A stretch of DNA of 64,000 bases from positions 81,308,484 to 81,372,483 of the forward strand of contig NC_135716.1 in assembly GCF_964656455.1 (NCBI RefSeq), in the 5' to 3' direction. The translations under genes were made by a program, and so were the position numbers. Each line of letters begins with the position of its first letter. The stretch's first letter is position 1. Shown here piece by piece: positions 49,135 to 60,672 of this stretch. The notes under the pieces were generated by a model. The model made no database searches, was not told the origin of the DNA, and saw nothing but the letters and a program-made list of their open reading frames with translations. Source of the stretch: Halichoerus grypus. Taxonomy: Eukaryota > Chordata > Mammalia > Carnivora > Phocidae.

Positions 49135-50379
49135 AAAATGAGTCTCTTGTAGACAGCATGTGGATGGGTCCTGCCTTTTTATCCAGTCTGTAACCCTGTG
49201 CCATTTTATGGGAGCATTTAGGCCATTCATGTTGAGAGTGATTATTGAAAGACATGAATTAATTGTCATCATGTTGCCTGTGAAGACGTTGTTTTTATAG
49301 ATTGTCCCTGTAAATTTCTGTTCTATATCACTCTTGGGGTCTTTCTCCTTTTATAGAACTCCACTTAATATTTCTTGCGGGGCCAGCTTAGTGGTCACAT
49401 ATTCTTTCAGTTTCTGCCAGTCGTGGAAGCTCTGCATCTCTCCATCCATTCTCAATGACAGCCTTGCTGGGATAAAGTATTCTTGGCTGCATGTTCTTCT
49501 CATTTAGTACCCTGAATAGGTCTTGCCAGGCCTTTGTGGCTTGCCAGGTCTCTGTGGTTAGGTCTAACGTTATTCTGATGTTCCTCCCTCCGTACATAAG
49601 GAATCTCTTCCCCCTAACTGCCCTTAAGATGGTTTCCTTGGTTCTAAGATTTGCGAGTTTTACTATTACATGCTGGGGTGTTGGCCTGTTTTCCTTGATC
49701 TTGGGAGGGGTCCTCTCTGCCTCTAGGACACAAATGTTTCATTCCCCAGATTAGGGAAGTTCTCAGCGACGATGTGCTCAAATACATCTTCTAGTCCTCT
49801 CTTTCTCTCCACTCCCTCCAGAATTCCAGTTATTCTGACATTGGAACGCTTCATGGTGTCACTTATTTCTCTGATTCTATTTTCATGGATTCTGAGTTGT
49901 TTTTCCCTGGCCTCCTCTTTTCCCTTTTTATCTCTTAAATTGTCTCCCAGGTCGCTTGTTCGTTATTCTGCCTCACGTACCCTAGCTGTTAGATTATCTA
50001 GATTAGATTGGATCTCATTGATAGCATTTTTAAGTTCTGCCAATTCAGCTTTCATTTCTGCCATTAGAGACTCTATGTTGCCATTAATTGATTTCTCCAT
50101 TCTAGCTGTTGTCTTCACAATTGCTAGCCTGAATTCCCTCTCCGACATCTTGGTTATATCTGCATCCATTTGTAAATCTGCAGCATAAGTCATAATCTCT
50201 GAGTCTTCTAATTTGGGGGTTCCTCCTCCTAGTCATTCTGTTGATGGGTGGTTGAGGGAATATATAGAGTCCAAATTATTGACCAGAACCCAAGCAAGAT
50301 GCACCTGTTTTCTAGGGACCTTAGGGTTGCTGGCCTCTTGTTTTCCCAGCCTGTCTTCTGCGGTAGGGGCCTGCCATGC

Positions 50380-50960
50380 TGTTACTCAGGCAACCCTGTT
50401 TGGGCAGAGTTGCCCTGCGCCCCTGTGGCGGGGGATGGTCTCAGTGGGAATCAGTTTATTGGGACTTTTGTTCTCTGGCGGCTTTCCATGTCTCTTTCGA
50501 GAGTCAGAGCAGAAGAGACCATTTCCAACCCTCAGCCTCAGAGCAGAGAGATCGCAATCTGTTCTTCAGTGAGCTCTCTAGGCCACACTGTCTGTGTTTC
50601 TGTCCGTGCTGCTATAAACTGCAGCGTCCTGCGTTGTGCACCCCTCTGCAGCGCTCCCAGTCCTTCCTCCAGGTCGGGGCACGTCTCTGCCCTTTGTGCT
50701 TCTAAAACCGCCAGCCACTCCCAGTTCACATGCGCGACCCCACTTCTCCGGGTTTCCATCCTGGGGGGCTGCCCTAAAGTCCTTTCCCTGCCGGTACCCG
50801 TCTGTGAGTTTGTGCTCCGTCCCCAGCGCGTGAGGCTGTCACTCACCGGTGGTGTAGGATCCCCACGGCCAGGCTCCCTCCCACTGCCGTTTATCCTCCG
50901 ATACCTGCCTGCAGAATCACGGCTCCCCGCTTCGTACCTTGAAACCAACCGCCTGCGATA
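50380..50960 (-). promoter_or_regulatory. CpG-rich L1 5'UTR, likely former L1 promoter
   Basis: This stretch is much richer in CpG than its surroundings (for example GCGCGACCCC, TGCCGGTACCCG, CCCCAGCGCGTGAGG). It is the 5'UTR of the young L1, where the internal promoter resides in L1 elements. Promoter activity is inferred from position and composition only. Confidence 0.5.
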
Positions 50961-51119
50961 TTCTTTTTGTAGAGATCCAGATCTATTTTCTTACATCTCA
51001 GGCTGATTTCGTGGGTGCTCAGAGTGGTCTGGTAGATATCCAGCTCAATTCCGGGGACCAGTTGAAATAGGGTCCCCTACTCCTCCACCATCTTTTCTTC
51101 TCACAGTCTGCCATCTTGT

Positions 51120-52250
51120 ATTCACTCTCAGCGATCTCGGGTGGTTGTATTTGGTATTTTATCCAGTGTGTTATCAGCAGAAGGATGGGCTGTAGGATGT
51201 ATACACTGTCATGTAAGAGCGAGAATTCTGTTATTTTTGGGAAGATGGTTCTCTTCCTGGCTCCAGCCTCACCAGTCTGATACAAGAACATGTCACACAC
51301 ACTAACACTTCTCTGCCTTTGTTTAATTTGTTTCTTCTATCTAGAACTTCCTTACCTCCTCTACTACATGAAATTAAATGCATTTTTCAAAGCCCAGGAA
51401 AAAGTCTTTCACTTTGTGAAAACTAATCCACCTCACCTTGTTGCCCCCCCTTCCTATTTCTGTGATCCCAGGGCACTTTACTCATACTGATAGTGTAACA
51501 TTTATGTTTCAAAGCATGTTTCATAATTATTCCTCAAATATTTATCAAATACCTATCTTACACCACTTTTTCTTGTTTATTCTTTTAACTAAAAACAGTG
51601 AAAGCTTAAAAAACAGGAGCTCTTGGGAGGGAGGGGGCTCTTGTGTGTTGGGTAGAGGGCTAGGAACACAGAAGCAGATAGATGACTAGAGAGGCTTGTA
51701 TCTTGGGAATAACAACAAACAAAAGAAAGAGATGTATGGGACATGCTAGTCTATCTGGCCACAGTGTTTCTAAGAAAATGGAAATTAGTCACTGGATGAA
51801 TAAAAAACTTAGTTGATATTGATCAGGGATGGATTTTATATGTTAAGGTCCTTGTCAGTGGTATTGACATGAAAATAATGAAAATGAAATCACTAGAACA
51901 GTCAGATATGTAAATTACAATACAAATACAAAGAATTTTATAGCAATACAGCCTTATCTTTTCATATCCCCAGTGATTTTAACCTGTTTGCTGCTTTACA
52001 TGTTTCACCTTTGGGGTAGGGACCTTAGATTAGGAGATATGAAAAGAGAAACGGCTTCTGGCCCAACATAGGGCATGTCACCCATTCATTAAGAGAGAAC
52101 ATTGTGCATTTTAAATGCTTTATTTTGTGGAGGTATAGGCAATAAATGATATCTGGAAAAATATCCTTTAAAGAGTTGGTTAATTAAAGATGGATATTGA
52201 GTCTGGTACCTAGAGTGTACATTTACAGTCTAAAAAATTAGCAAAAAAAA
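51120..52250. other. No recognised feature
   Basis: About 1.1 kb after the young L1 contains no repeat or coding signal that I recognise. The first 200 bases may still belong to the older L1 into which the young L1 inserted. Confidence 0.6.
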
Positions 52251-52251
52251 A

Positions 52252-52451
52252 TGTTTTTTAATTTATTTACTTTTAGAGAGTGTGTGAGCAGGTGGGTGAG
52301 GGTCAGAGGGAAAGGGAAAGAGAGACTCTCAAGCAAACTCTCCACTCAGTGCAGAGCCTGACACAGGGCTCGATCCCACAACCCTGAGATCATGACCTGA
52401 GCTAAAATCAAGAGTCGGATTCTCCACTGACTGAGTCACCCAGGTACCCCC
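52252..52451 (-). mobile_element. Can-SINE, antisense, older
   Basis: TGTTTTTTAATTTATTTACTTTTAGAG to GAGTCACCCAGGTACCCCC, with a GGGTCAGAGGGAAAGGG body. Possible flanking words TTAGCAAAAA and TGAGCAAAAA. It ends 128 bases before exon L. Confidence 0.9.
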
Positions 52452-52579
52452 AGAAATGAGCAAAAATTTAATAACAGTAGAATTTCTGTCTGTAAATGCC
52501 ATCTAGTAGCTTCCTATATGTCAAAGATTTCTTTCATGAGTCTCTGGCATTAACTTTCATTTTTCTTTCTTTTGTGTAG

Positions 52580-52769
52580 ATGTTTCTTTCTCAGCAAAAT
52601 AGAAGAGAAACTTACTCTTCCTCCCGGTGATCATAGTATGTCCATGGATGGTGATAGAGATTCTAGTGATACAGTGGAAGTTCAGGAGCAGGGAGAAGAG
52701 GTCTGTTCTCTGATTAAGAACTGTATGTTCTCCATGAAAATGAAGATGGTAGAAAGTGCAAGAAAGCAG
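52580..52769 (+). CDS. PRKDC: PRKDC exon L: FAT domain, acidic loop with the S3205-equivalent
   Basis: This 190-bp exon encodes human-equivalent residues about 3186-3249. It reads [20 protein letters not shown], then an acidic stretch with [15 protein letters not shown], and [14 protein letters not shown]. The serine at 52635-52637 occupies the position of human S3205, a reported phosphorylation site. The first base A completes the Arg codon of exon K. The acceptor is TTTTGTGTAG and the donor is GTGGGT. The acidic loop is the most variable part of the FAT segment in this window, as expected of a disordered loop, but its length equals the recalled human length. Confidence 0.97.
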
Positions 52770-53349
52770 GTGGGTACTTATATTTGTGGTCCTCTATTGT
52801 AGCACCAGAATTTTCTTAAATTAGCTGTTTTTTTTAACTTAGCTTTTCCTTAAAATCTGAAGCTTAAAGGTAATTGAGTAGTAATTTTTTCTCCTTAAAA
52901 GAAAGTAAAATTGAAGAAACAATTAAAATTATCCAGAAGGCTCTAAAGTTTACTGTGTACTTGTTAATCATGAGAAAATAATTATTTTCTGTTATTAAAA
53001 AACAAAATAAACCCAACATCAGGTTTGATCTTGTTTAACAAAATCAGTGCTTTCCAGTTAGTTACAAATTGTATTTAGGTTTATTTTGTGGAAATATGTC
53101 ACTTGATAATATCCTTTCTTGAAAATAAGTATACTTTGCTTATAAGTTGCATATAAACTAAATATATTAAATCACACTTTTCATGTAATTAAATCACATT
53201 TTAATATACTGGGGGAGCTTGCTCTTTTAATGACCCTGTATTAATAGATTGCTGTTATAAAGCAAAGAATGTTATTCTAGAAGAAATAATTAATATTTCT
53301 GTTTGTAAGTTTAAATGCTCATTTATAGGTTTTTCTTTGAGATGGGTGT

Positions 53350-53620
53350 TGTATCAGTTAGGAATTTTTATATTTCAAATAACAGAAAACCTGACACAGA
53401 GCAGCCTGAGTGAATAAAAGAAATCTATTAGTTCCCATGAATAAAGAAGTCTAGAAGATCTGGCTTTTAAATACTCTGAAATATTATCACCAAGGACCTG
53501 CTTTCTCTCCCTCAGTTCTCTCTTCTACCATATTGGTTTTGACCTCAGATTCTTACGTAGTGAGTCCCTCTGGCAGCGCCAGGCTCACCCTTTTTAGTTG
53601 GAAATGGCTGTAGATGTTCC
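53350..53620. repeat. Possible old repeat, class not determined
   Basis: TATCAGTTAGGAATTTTTATATTTC, AATAACAGAAAACCTGAC and ATCTATTAGTTCCCATGA resemble a widespread mammalian relic, but I cannot name the family. Confidence 0.35.
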
Positions 53621-53987
53621 ATATCTTCCTTCCTCTACACTGTTTTCTTGGAATTAGAGACAGTCTCTCTCTATTTCTTGCAGAAAGAAGGAAGATCTTT
53701 TTCATTAGCTCTAATTGCAGCTGGGGCCATCTTCCAAGGCACACAGCTAAGGAGGGGTATGTGTGGCTTCTTAGCAGGAAGTTAGGGTACTTGGGCCAGA
53801 TAGAGAGACAACGCATGCTACCTAGTGCTGCTCAAACTTCTCCAAAGTGGGGAGGGTCCTGATGAGAGAGAGGAAGGAAATGAGCTACAAGTACATTATT
53901 TAGAAATATGTAAGAATCACTAGGATCGCTAAAAACCTTTTATATGACACGGTGGCTTTTCTTAGGAATTTTTTGATAATAAATAAG

Positions 53988-54020
53988 AGCTATCAATACC
54001 AGTTAGCTATCAATACCAGT
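53988..54020. repeat. Tandem duplication of 16-17 bp
   Basis: AGCTATCAATACCAGTT at 53988-54004 is followed directly by AGCTATCAATACCAGTA. Confidence 0.9.
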
Positions 54021-54486
54021 AATACTGGAGGTGAAGAGAAAAAATAGTTCCAGTCTGAAGATTACATAAAACCTTCAGTGCATTTCAGTTTACCTGCCCA
54101 TACTCTTCAAAACTCTTGAAAAGTGGAAGTGAAATTTGAGTTTTGCCTCTTCATTACCAAGCACAACATTAGGTGCTGGAGATACCATGCTGAATAAAAT
54201 ATGGACATGTAGACAAACAATTATAGTATGATAATACTAAAGGACAGTCACATGGGAAGGACACCTGACTCAGCCTTGTGGGAACAGAAAGCTTCCTAGA
54301 GTTGGAGGTCATATCTAAGTTGGGAACTGAAAGGTGAAATAGGATGGAGGGAATAACGTAGAAGACCCAGGAATGACCCTGGGCATTTGGTTTCCTAAGT
54401 AGAGTGGTAGTTGAACTTGAACACCTACTTAATGGCTGTGCTGCTTTGTGCAGGAAGCCCTGGGATGGAGGTGACCGGATAAACAG

Positions 54487-54686
54487 GTTTTTTTTTTTTT
54501 TTTAAGATTTTATTTATTTATTTATTTATTTATTTGAGAGAGAGCACGAGTAGAGGGGGAGAGGCAGAGGGAGAAGCAGACTCTCCACTGAGCAGGGAGC
54601 CCGATGTGGGACTCAATCCCAGGACCCTGGGATCATGAGCTGAGCCGAAGGCAGACGCTTAACTGACTGAGCCACCCAGGCACCCC
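54487..54686 (-). mobile_element. Can-SINE, antisense
   Basis: T-run, AAGATTTTATTTATTTATTT with extra ATTT units, GAGAGAGAGCACGAGTAGAGG to GAGCCACCCAGGCACCCC. GATAAACAG flanks both sides (54478 and 54688). Confidence 0.94.
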
Positions 54687-55070
54687 AGATAAACAGTTTT
54701 AAAACAGTGTTCTGACTGTAGTGAGAGAAACGATTGGAGGAAGGGCAAAGGGTTGCCCAGCTTCGGTATTAGTCCATGTAATTGATAAGGGCAGCCAATC
54801 TAGGTTAGAGTCTGGGAAGTAGAGATAAGTGTACAAGTTCAAGAAAAAGGAGGCATGGATGAGGCACTGTGACTGGTTCTGTTCAGGAGGGGAAAGTAGG
54901 ATTCCCAGGCTTCTGCCTGTGTAGCCGGGTGGATGGGAACGCAGGAAGAAGAGCAGTTTGTAGGGCAGATGGTGCATTCAGTTCAAGACATATTGAATGT
55001 GTGAGGCCTTTAAGACAAGCAAGTTGTGATTTCTATTAGATAATTTGTACATAAGAAATCTAAAGTTCTG

Positions 55071-55269
55071 GGGTGCCTGGGTGGCTCAGTCGTTAAGCGT
55101 CTGCCTTTGGCTCAGGTCATGATCCCAGGGTCCTGGGATCGAGCCCCGCATCGGGCTCCCTGCTCTGCAGGAGGCCTGCTTTCCCTCTCCCACTCCCCCT
55201 GCTTGTGTTTCCTCTCTTGCTGTGTTTCTCCCTGTCAAATAAATAAATAAAAATCTTAAAAAAAAAAAA
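55071..55269 (+). mobile_element. Can-SINE, 18-bp target duplication
   Basis: GGGTGCCTGGGTGGCTCAGTC head to CAAATAAATAAATAAAAATC and an A tail. AAGAAATCTAAAGTTCTG lies at 55053-55070 and 55270-55287, a perfect match. Confidence 0.96.
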
Positions 55270-56958
55270 AAGAAATCTAAAGTTCTGGCGAAAAAGAGCT
55301 GTGCTTGCAATAGAGTTATGAATGTGATCGGCACGTGGACTGTCACTGAAGCCACAGGAGTGGATAAGGTGAAGAGGACCAGTTGCCAAAACAGACCTAC
55401 AGCTTTGGGAGGAGCAAAGGGAGAGGTGTCCCCAAAGGAGCTGAAACCAGATTGTGACATTAGAGGATGACCAAGAGGCTGAGCCCACAGGGAGGGGCAG
55501 AAATCATCAGTGCCTGCTATCCAGGAGAGCAAAGGCGTGCAGAGACTAAAGTGCCCTTGCATTGAGGGGAGGCTTGTGCTTACTTCAGTGAGAACCATTT
55601 CACTGAAGCAGAAGTCAGATCATAGTGGGTAGAAGAAAGATAAGGGTAGAGATATGGGGACAGTGAGCACAGGCTGCTCCTAAGGAAGCGATGATGAGGA
55701 AGAGCAAGTGGGCTCAGGGAAGAGTTTGGATTTTTAGGTTGGAAGAGACTGGGGATGTTTAAAGCTTAATGGTAGGGAAAGAATGGACATACGGCGAGGA
55801 ATAACTAGTTAAATAGGATTTCTTGTGGAGTTGGTGGGGACAGGATTCAGGCAGAGGTGAATGGAAGAACTCCTCTGTTCTCTCTGGGAAGCAGGCAGTG
55901 AGGCCCTCTGCAGAGGCTGAGCTGAAGAGATCTGAGAATAGTGGGGGAGTGGTGGGTTATTCTGGGCTGTGGTGGAGGGGCTGGCGAGCCATGGAAGAAC
56001 TGTCAGTGCTGTCTCTGGTGAGTCTGAGTAGAGGAGCAGACAAGGCATGCACTTCGATGTACCCAAGAGTGTGGTTGTGCCAGGTGGGCGTAACAGGGAC
56101 AAAGGCTGGTGATCTGAGAGTATTGCAAAGAGAGTGGTGTGAGTAGCTGGCTGGCTTAATTGCACATGGAAGGAAGTAGAAACAGGAAGAAGGCAGGTAA
56201 AGTTACCAGAGGTCTTAAGGTTATAAAGCAAACGTAGCAAGAATTTGGTGGGTAGAGTGGGTTTGTAGTCAGAATGGTTATGATTTGAGGTTAGGAATTT
56301 GGTGGTGAGGAAGTTCTGAGTAGTGATGAGGATCACAGTGTGGCTAAGAAACTGCACCCAGCAATGTTAGGGGCGGGGTTGGGAAGCTACTATTCCTGCT
56401 CTTGTGATCACTGTCTAGCGAGACAAGAGCTGCACTTCCACCCAACAACAGCACAAGATGGTTGAAGAAAAGAGAGGTCACCATGCTAGGAAAGCCTGGA
56501 GAAGAAGAGAGATTCTGCCTGGTAGGAGGGCTTGCTGGAGAGGAAGGCATTTGGATGGGGCTTTATGGAAACGGTAGGGTTTGCACTTTGAGAAGAGAAA
56601 AAGGTGTATAGATACAAGATATATTCAGACAAAATCATGGAGGTGAGAAGCTGGGAATTGCAGTCTGCTTTGGACATGGTGGCTCAGTTGGAAGCTATAT
56701 GGATGATTGCTGAGGAAAAAGCAGAGAGACTGTGAAGTCTCAAACTAGGAAAGCGGTGGTAGGAATGCAAACAATGTGAAAGATGCTCTAGAAGTGGTGT
56801 AAGAAGCCCCGAGATAGTAAGAATGATGGAGAGGATGCAGCTGAGGATGGCTCAGGTTTTTAGCCTACGTAGTTGAAAGGATAGCAATGAACAAAACATG
56901 GGTCTGATGAAAATGTCTTTGAAACTTGGTAGAGAAAGTTTAAAAGACATCCACATAA

Positions 56959-57970
56959 CAACCAAACAAATAAAAAAATAGATAAATGATACATCAAAAT
57001 TTAGAAATTCCTGTGCCTCAAATAACACACTCAAAAAAGTGATGAGACAACCCATACAATGTGAGAAAATATTGGGAAATCATATATCTGATAAGGGTCT
57101 ACTACCCAGAACACATAAGGGAACTCTTTATAACTGAACAACAAAAACTCAAACAATCCAACTTAAAAAATGGACAAAGAATTCTAAATAGACATTTCTC
57201 CAAAGCAGGTATACAGATGGTTAACAAGCACATGAAAAGATGTTCAACATTATAAGTTATTAGGAAAATGCAAATCAAAACCACACAAGATACCACTTCA
57301 CACCCACTGTAATCAAAGAGACAATAACAAGTATTGGTGAAGATGTGGAGAAATTAGAACCCTCATACATTGATGATAGGAATGTAAAATGGTGCAGATG
57401 CTGTGGAGAACAGTCTGACAGTTCCTCAAAAAGTTAAACATAGAGTTACCATGTTACCCACCATTTCCACTCCTAGGTGTGCAGGAAAAATGAAAGTGTA
57501 TGTCCACACAGAAATTTGTACGTAGATGTTTACAGTAGTAGTATTCAAAATAGCCAAAAGGTGGAAACAGCCCCAAAATCTATCAATAGATAAATGGATA
57601 AATGTGTTCTATCCATGGAACAGAATATTACTCGGCCATGTGAAGGAATAAAGTATGAATACACACTGTAACTTGGGCGAACCTGGAAAAGACTTTGCTA
57701 AGTGAAAGAAGACAGATAAAAATCACCACGCTTTCTGATTTCATTGATAGGAAATGTCCAGAATAGGCAAATCCATAGATACAGTAAGTAGTTCAGTGGT
57801 TTGCCCATGGCTAGAGGGAATGGGGAGCAAATGCTCATAGATAAAGGGTTTCTTTTTGAGTTGATCAAATGTTCTGCAACTAGATCGTAGTGATGGTTGC
57901 CCAACTTTGTAAATGTACTAAAAGACAGAACTGTACACTTGAAATGTGAATTCTGTCCCCGTGATAAATA
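56959..57970 (+). mobile_element. Ancient L1 3' end in sense orientation
   Basis: ORF2 C-terminal remnants run from AAAATTTAGAAATTCCTG through GGACAAAGAATTCTAAATAGAC, GTGAAGATGTGGAGAAATTAG and AATATTACTCGGCC, to the 3'UTR GATGGTTGCCCAACTTTG and TGTACACTTGAAATG. AAAAGACATCCACATAA and AAAAGACATCTACATAA (56942 and 57971) look like a preserved target duplication with one change. All frames are broken. Confidence 0.9.
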
Positions 57971-58131
57971 AAAAGACATCTACATAATTTAAACTGAGGA
58001 GATGGGTTCGCTGCTCTAAGGTGAGTTACATCATGCAAAAAGGGAAGCAGGCCAATTAAAAATTTCTGTCAAATAATTTTATTCCTAAGTAATCACCTGT
58101 GTGTTATCATACCACTTTCTCTCTTCTATAG

Positions 58132-58306
58132 CACAGTTTCTCACTTGCCATGAAACTACTGAAGGAGCTTCATAGAGAGTCAAAAACAAGAGATGACTGG
58201 CAGGTGAAATGGGTGCAGAGCTACTGCCGGCTCAGCCACAGCCGGAGCCAGGGCCAGAACTGCCCTGAGCAGATTCTCACGGCGCTGAAAACAGTCTCCT
58301 TGCTGG
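58132..58306 (+). CDS. PRKDC: PRKDC exon M: FAT domain
   Basis: This 175-bp exon encodes human-equivalent residues about 3250-3307. It reads [20 protein letters not shown], then [20 protein letters not shown], and [10 protein letters not shown]. The acceptor is CTTCTATAG and the donor is GTAGGA after 58306, where an open frame runs a few codons into the intron. The last G is shared with exon N. The [12 protein letters not shown] part is variable compared with the recalled human CRSRSQGCSEQ region. The length is the same as human. Confidence 0.97.
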
Positions 58307-59680
58307 GTAGGAGGCTGTTCTTATCTATGTAAATAAGTTCAACAGTACTATTTTATGTTACGTCTCTGTGTCTTTTAAAACTTCTTTTGCTGCTTTATCT
58401 GACATTTGGGAATTAAATCTTGTAATAATCTTATTAAATATTTGGAGCCAAGGTACTTTGTATCCTAATAATGCTATTGAATATGGTACTTGGAGATTTT
58501 ATTTCTTTACTGATCAAATAAAATTGAAATTAAGCTTTTTTATTTAATACGCAAATTATGGGTCTAATAGTTTAATTATTTTGAAAACCTTGTTTACTTA
58601 CAAGAATTGCCTTTTAAAAAATTGAACATGAAACACCTTTTTCCTCCTCAGCTTTTCTTTTTTTATAACATAGCCTTCAAAACTGAGGGGAGAAAAAAAT
58701 TTCACTATGTGAGTTTTGGATCCACTCCACCTGCTTTGCTGCCCTATGTCCCGGGGTACGTAGCAGCACTATTACTGACCGTGCTCACAACCATATGACA
58801 GGGAATTATATCAGCGTATCAGTCTCAGTAAAAATGCAAATAGGAGAAGCAGGCCTTCCATATTTATCAGGATCAGAAAATCATCCTTATGATTGCTTAA
58901 ATATTTTTAGGGTTTTTGGATGGGGGGAATGGAGGAGAGGAGGAGGAGTTAGCTGATACTAAGATAACATTAGTACTCCTAATAATAATTCTGCAGTTTT
59001 AGTAGTCATAGTATGGCTGTAGTTTGTAACTGTCTTGTGAAATAGTAGGGCCAGTAGTTTTGAACATGTATCTGAGGGTAATCTGGCAGAGTATTCTCAT
59101 GGATGGATGAGCAGGGCAGAATGGTTGTTGGGACTTGCTGGGTGACAGCCCCTTCTTTTTTGTGCCCCTTCTTGTACCTTCTCTGTAAGCTGCAGGCTTG
59201 ACCAGGGCTGGTAAGCTCCTTCCCCAGAGTAAGACATAGAACTAGACCTGTACATGCAGCAGCATCTGTTGTTTTATCAGCTATAAATCACATTAGCAAC
59301 TTAAAAATCTACTCTGGTTATTAATGTATATGCACAAATGCATTAAAAAGAGACATTTTCTTTCCTTTATAATGGATTTAGGTGCTTTGACAAAATGCAG
59401 AATGATGGTGCTTGAATAAAAGTTTATTCAGTGTTTTAATTACCTTAGCCTCTGTAGACTTTGATACAATCACTGCTAACAAAGAACATTTTTCATTAAT
59501 GTGAGTTCAAGAAATTCCCTAACCAATGTTTGAAGCCAGTTTCTTATACTTAACAAGATTTATTTTAATTTCTTAATAGAAAACAACTTTTGTACACTAT
59601 GAGTATCTTTTTTTTAATTTATGGCATTCATTTATTTCTGAGAAAATCGTGTGTGTATGTGTGTGTTTTTAATCCAACAG
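58307..59680 (+). other. PRKDC: Intron M-N
   Basis: This 1374-bp intron shows no SINE or L1 insertion and nothing else recognised. Near its end is a short GT run (GTGTGTATGTGTGTG at about 59650-59665), followed by TTTTTAATCCAACAG. Confidence 0.85.
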
Positions 59681-59871
59681 GTGAGAGCACATCAAGTTAC
59701 TTAAGCAAAAATGTTCTGGCTTTCCATGACCAGAATATTCTCTTGGGTACAACTTACAGAATCATAGCTAATGCTCTCATCAGGGAGCCAACCTGCCTTG
59801 CTGAAATCGAGGAAAGCAAGGCTAGAAGAATCTTGGACCTTTCTGGATCCAGCTCAGAGAATGCAGAAAAG
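59681..59871 (+). CDS. PRKDC: PRKDC exon N: FAT domain
   Basis: This 191-bp exon encodes human-equivalent residues about 3308-3372. It reads [20 protein letters not shown], then [20 protein letters not shown] and [17 protein letters not shown]. Its first two bases complete a codon with the G of exon M, giving Gly where I recall Asp in human. The junction peptide [10 protein letters not shown] is one residue shorter than the recalled human LLDENNVSSYL. The acceptor is ATCCAACAG and the donor is GTAATG. The exon starts with GTGAGA, which looks like a donor but is coding in frame. The [10 protein letters not shown] end is an acidic, serine-rich turn. Confidence 0.96.
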
Positions 59872-60672
59872 GTAATGAGTGAATTTTTGTTTGTGTGTTG
59901 TACGTCTGTAACGTGCAGCCTTCTAGCTACACAAAAGAAATAATGAGAAATGATGATTGCTTTGTGTTTTGAAAATGTATTTGACAGTTATGCACAGCCA
60001 AGTTTCTTATGTGGAAAACTGACATACTCCATGTGTTTCCTGCTTATTTGAATGATATAGATTGTTTTAGTATTAGAAGTGAGAAATTTGTGTTGCATTG
60101 ATGTGGACAGTTCTTCCAAGAATTTTGTTAGTGGATTTCACCACCAGTCGCCATTCAGATGTCCCATTAGCTTGTGGAGCAAACCAGCCTTTTCCACTTT
60201 TTTATGTAGTGTCTGCTTTGCCTAGCTTTTCTCAGATGATTTTGTATTTTCCATAGTTAGCAGCCTCTCCTTATCTCCCTATGCCCACCTCACTTTAGTT
60301 GTTAGCCTCACCTTCTTCCTCCTCAATGTTACTACCAACATCTGTGCAGGGCAGTAAGGGTAAAGTGCCAACTTCCATCTCTTCTTCAGTTCCTGACAGG
60401 CTGCATGACCCCCTGTTGATCTTTGGTGCCAGCTCTGCATGACCAGTGGACCGTCTGGGTTTTAAAAGTACTGAGGATCAAACTGGAATCGCTCACTGTT
60501 TCACAATCAGGGCAGACAGACTCCCTTTTCCATTTAACCAGCTTTCTGTGTTATCTCATGGCTCACAAATCACAAGTATTCTTTCTGTATCATCACAAGT
60601 AGAAAGTAGAGTTCTTCCAGAAAATTTAAGCTGTACTCACAGGTTCATAGCTGAGACCTCTGTGAATTCTAG
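59872..60672 (+). other. PRKDC: Intron N-O
   Basis: This 801-bp intron shows no repeat or other feature that I recognise. It ends in CTCTGTGAATTCTAG. Confidence 0.85.

Larger units (their letters stand above)
44750..51102 (-). mobile_element. Young full-length L1, antisense, coding capacity broken
   Basis: The perfect 17-bp duplication ACAGTCTGCCATCTTGT lies at 44733-44749 and 51103-51119. Along the minus strand from 51102 come a GC- and CpG-rich 5'UTR of about 900 bp, ORF1 (start near 50193, C-terminal remnant at 49597-49388), and ORF2 with an endonuclease segment (48892-47714). The reverse transcriptase segment (47681-47178 and 47070-46186, with LFADDMILY at the active site) and the C-terminal part (45834-45031) follow. 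Frameshifts near 47700 and 47100 and two SINEs disrupt ORF2, and ORF1 is also broken. The 3'UTR is short and T-rich on this strand. It is a recent but dead copy. Confidence 0.96.
54100..56900 (+). repeat. Ancient mammalian-wide repeat-like region
   Basis: G/A-rich text such as GTGCTGGAGATACCATGCTG, AGTGAGAACCATTTCACTG, GTCAGATCATAGTGGGTAG and CTCAGGTTTTTAGCCTACG resembles a long old repeat found across mammals (perhaps LINE-derived). Open frames on the minus strand here (for example 56357 down to 55809) look accidental. Two SINEs interrupt it. Confidence 0.4.
52770..58131 (+). other. PRKDC: Intron L-M
   Basis: This 5362-bp intron contains a repeat-like stretch near 53350-53620, SINEs at 54487 and 55071, a long ancient repeat-like stretch (about 54100-56900) and an old sense L1 end (56959-57970). 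The first 580 bases show nothing. It ends in CTCTCTTCTATAG. Confidence 0.85.

Noticed and set aside
50248..51006. A 252-residue + strand open frame in a GC-rich region
   Set aside because: It is the reverse strand of the L1 5'UTR. The composition is low in stops because of GC content and no protein family is recognisable.
55809..56357. A 182-residue minus-strand open frame
   Set aside because: It lies in a purine-rich ancient repeat-like region and the predicted protein is Ser/Thr/Leu-rich without any family feature.
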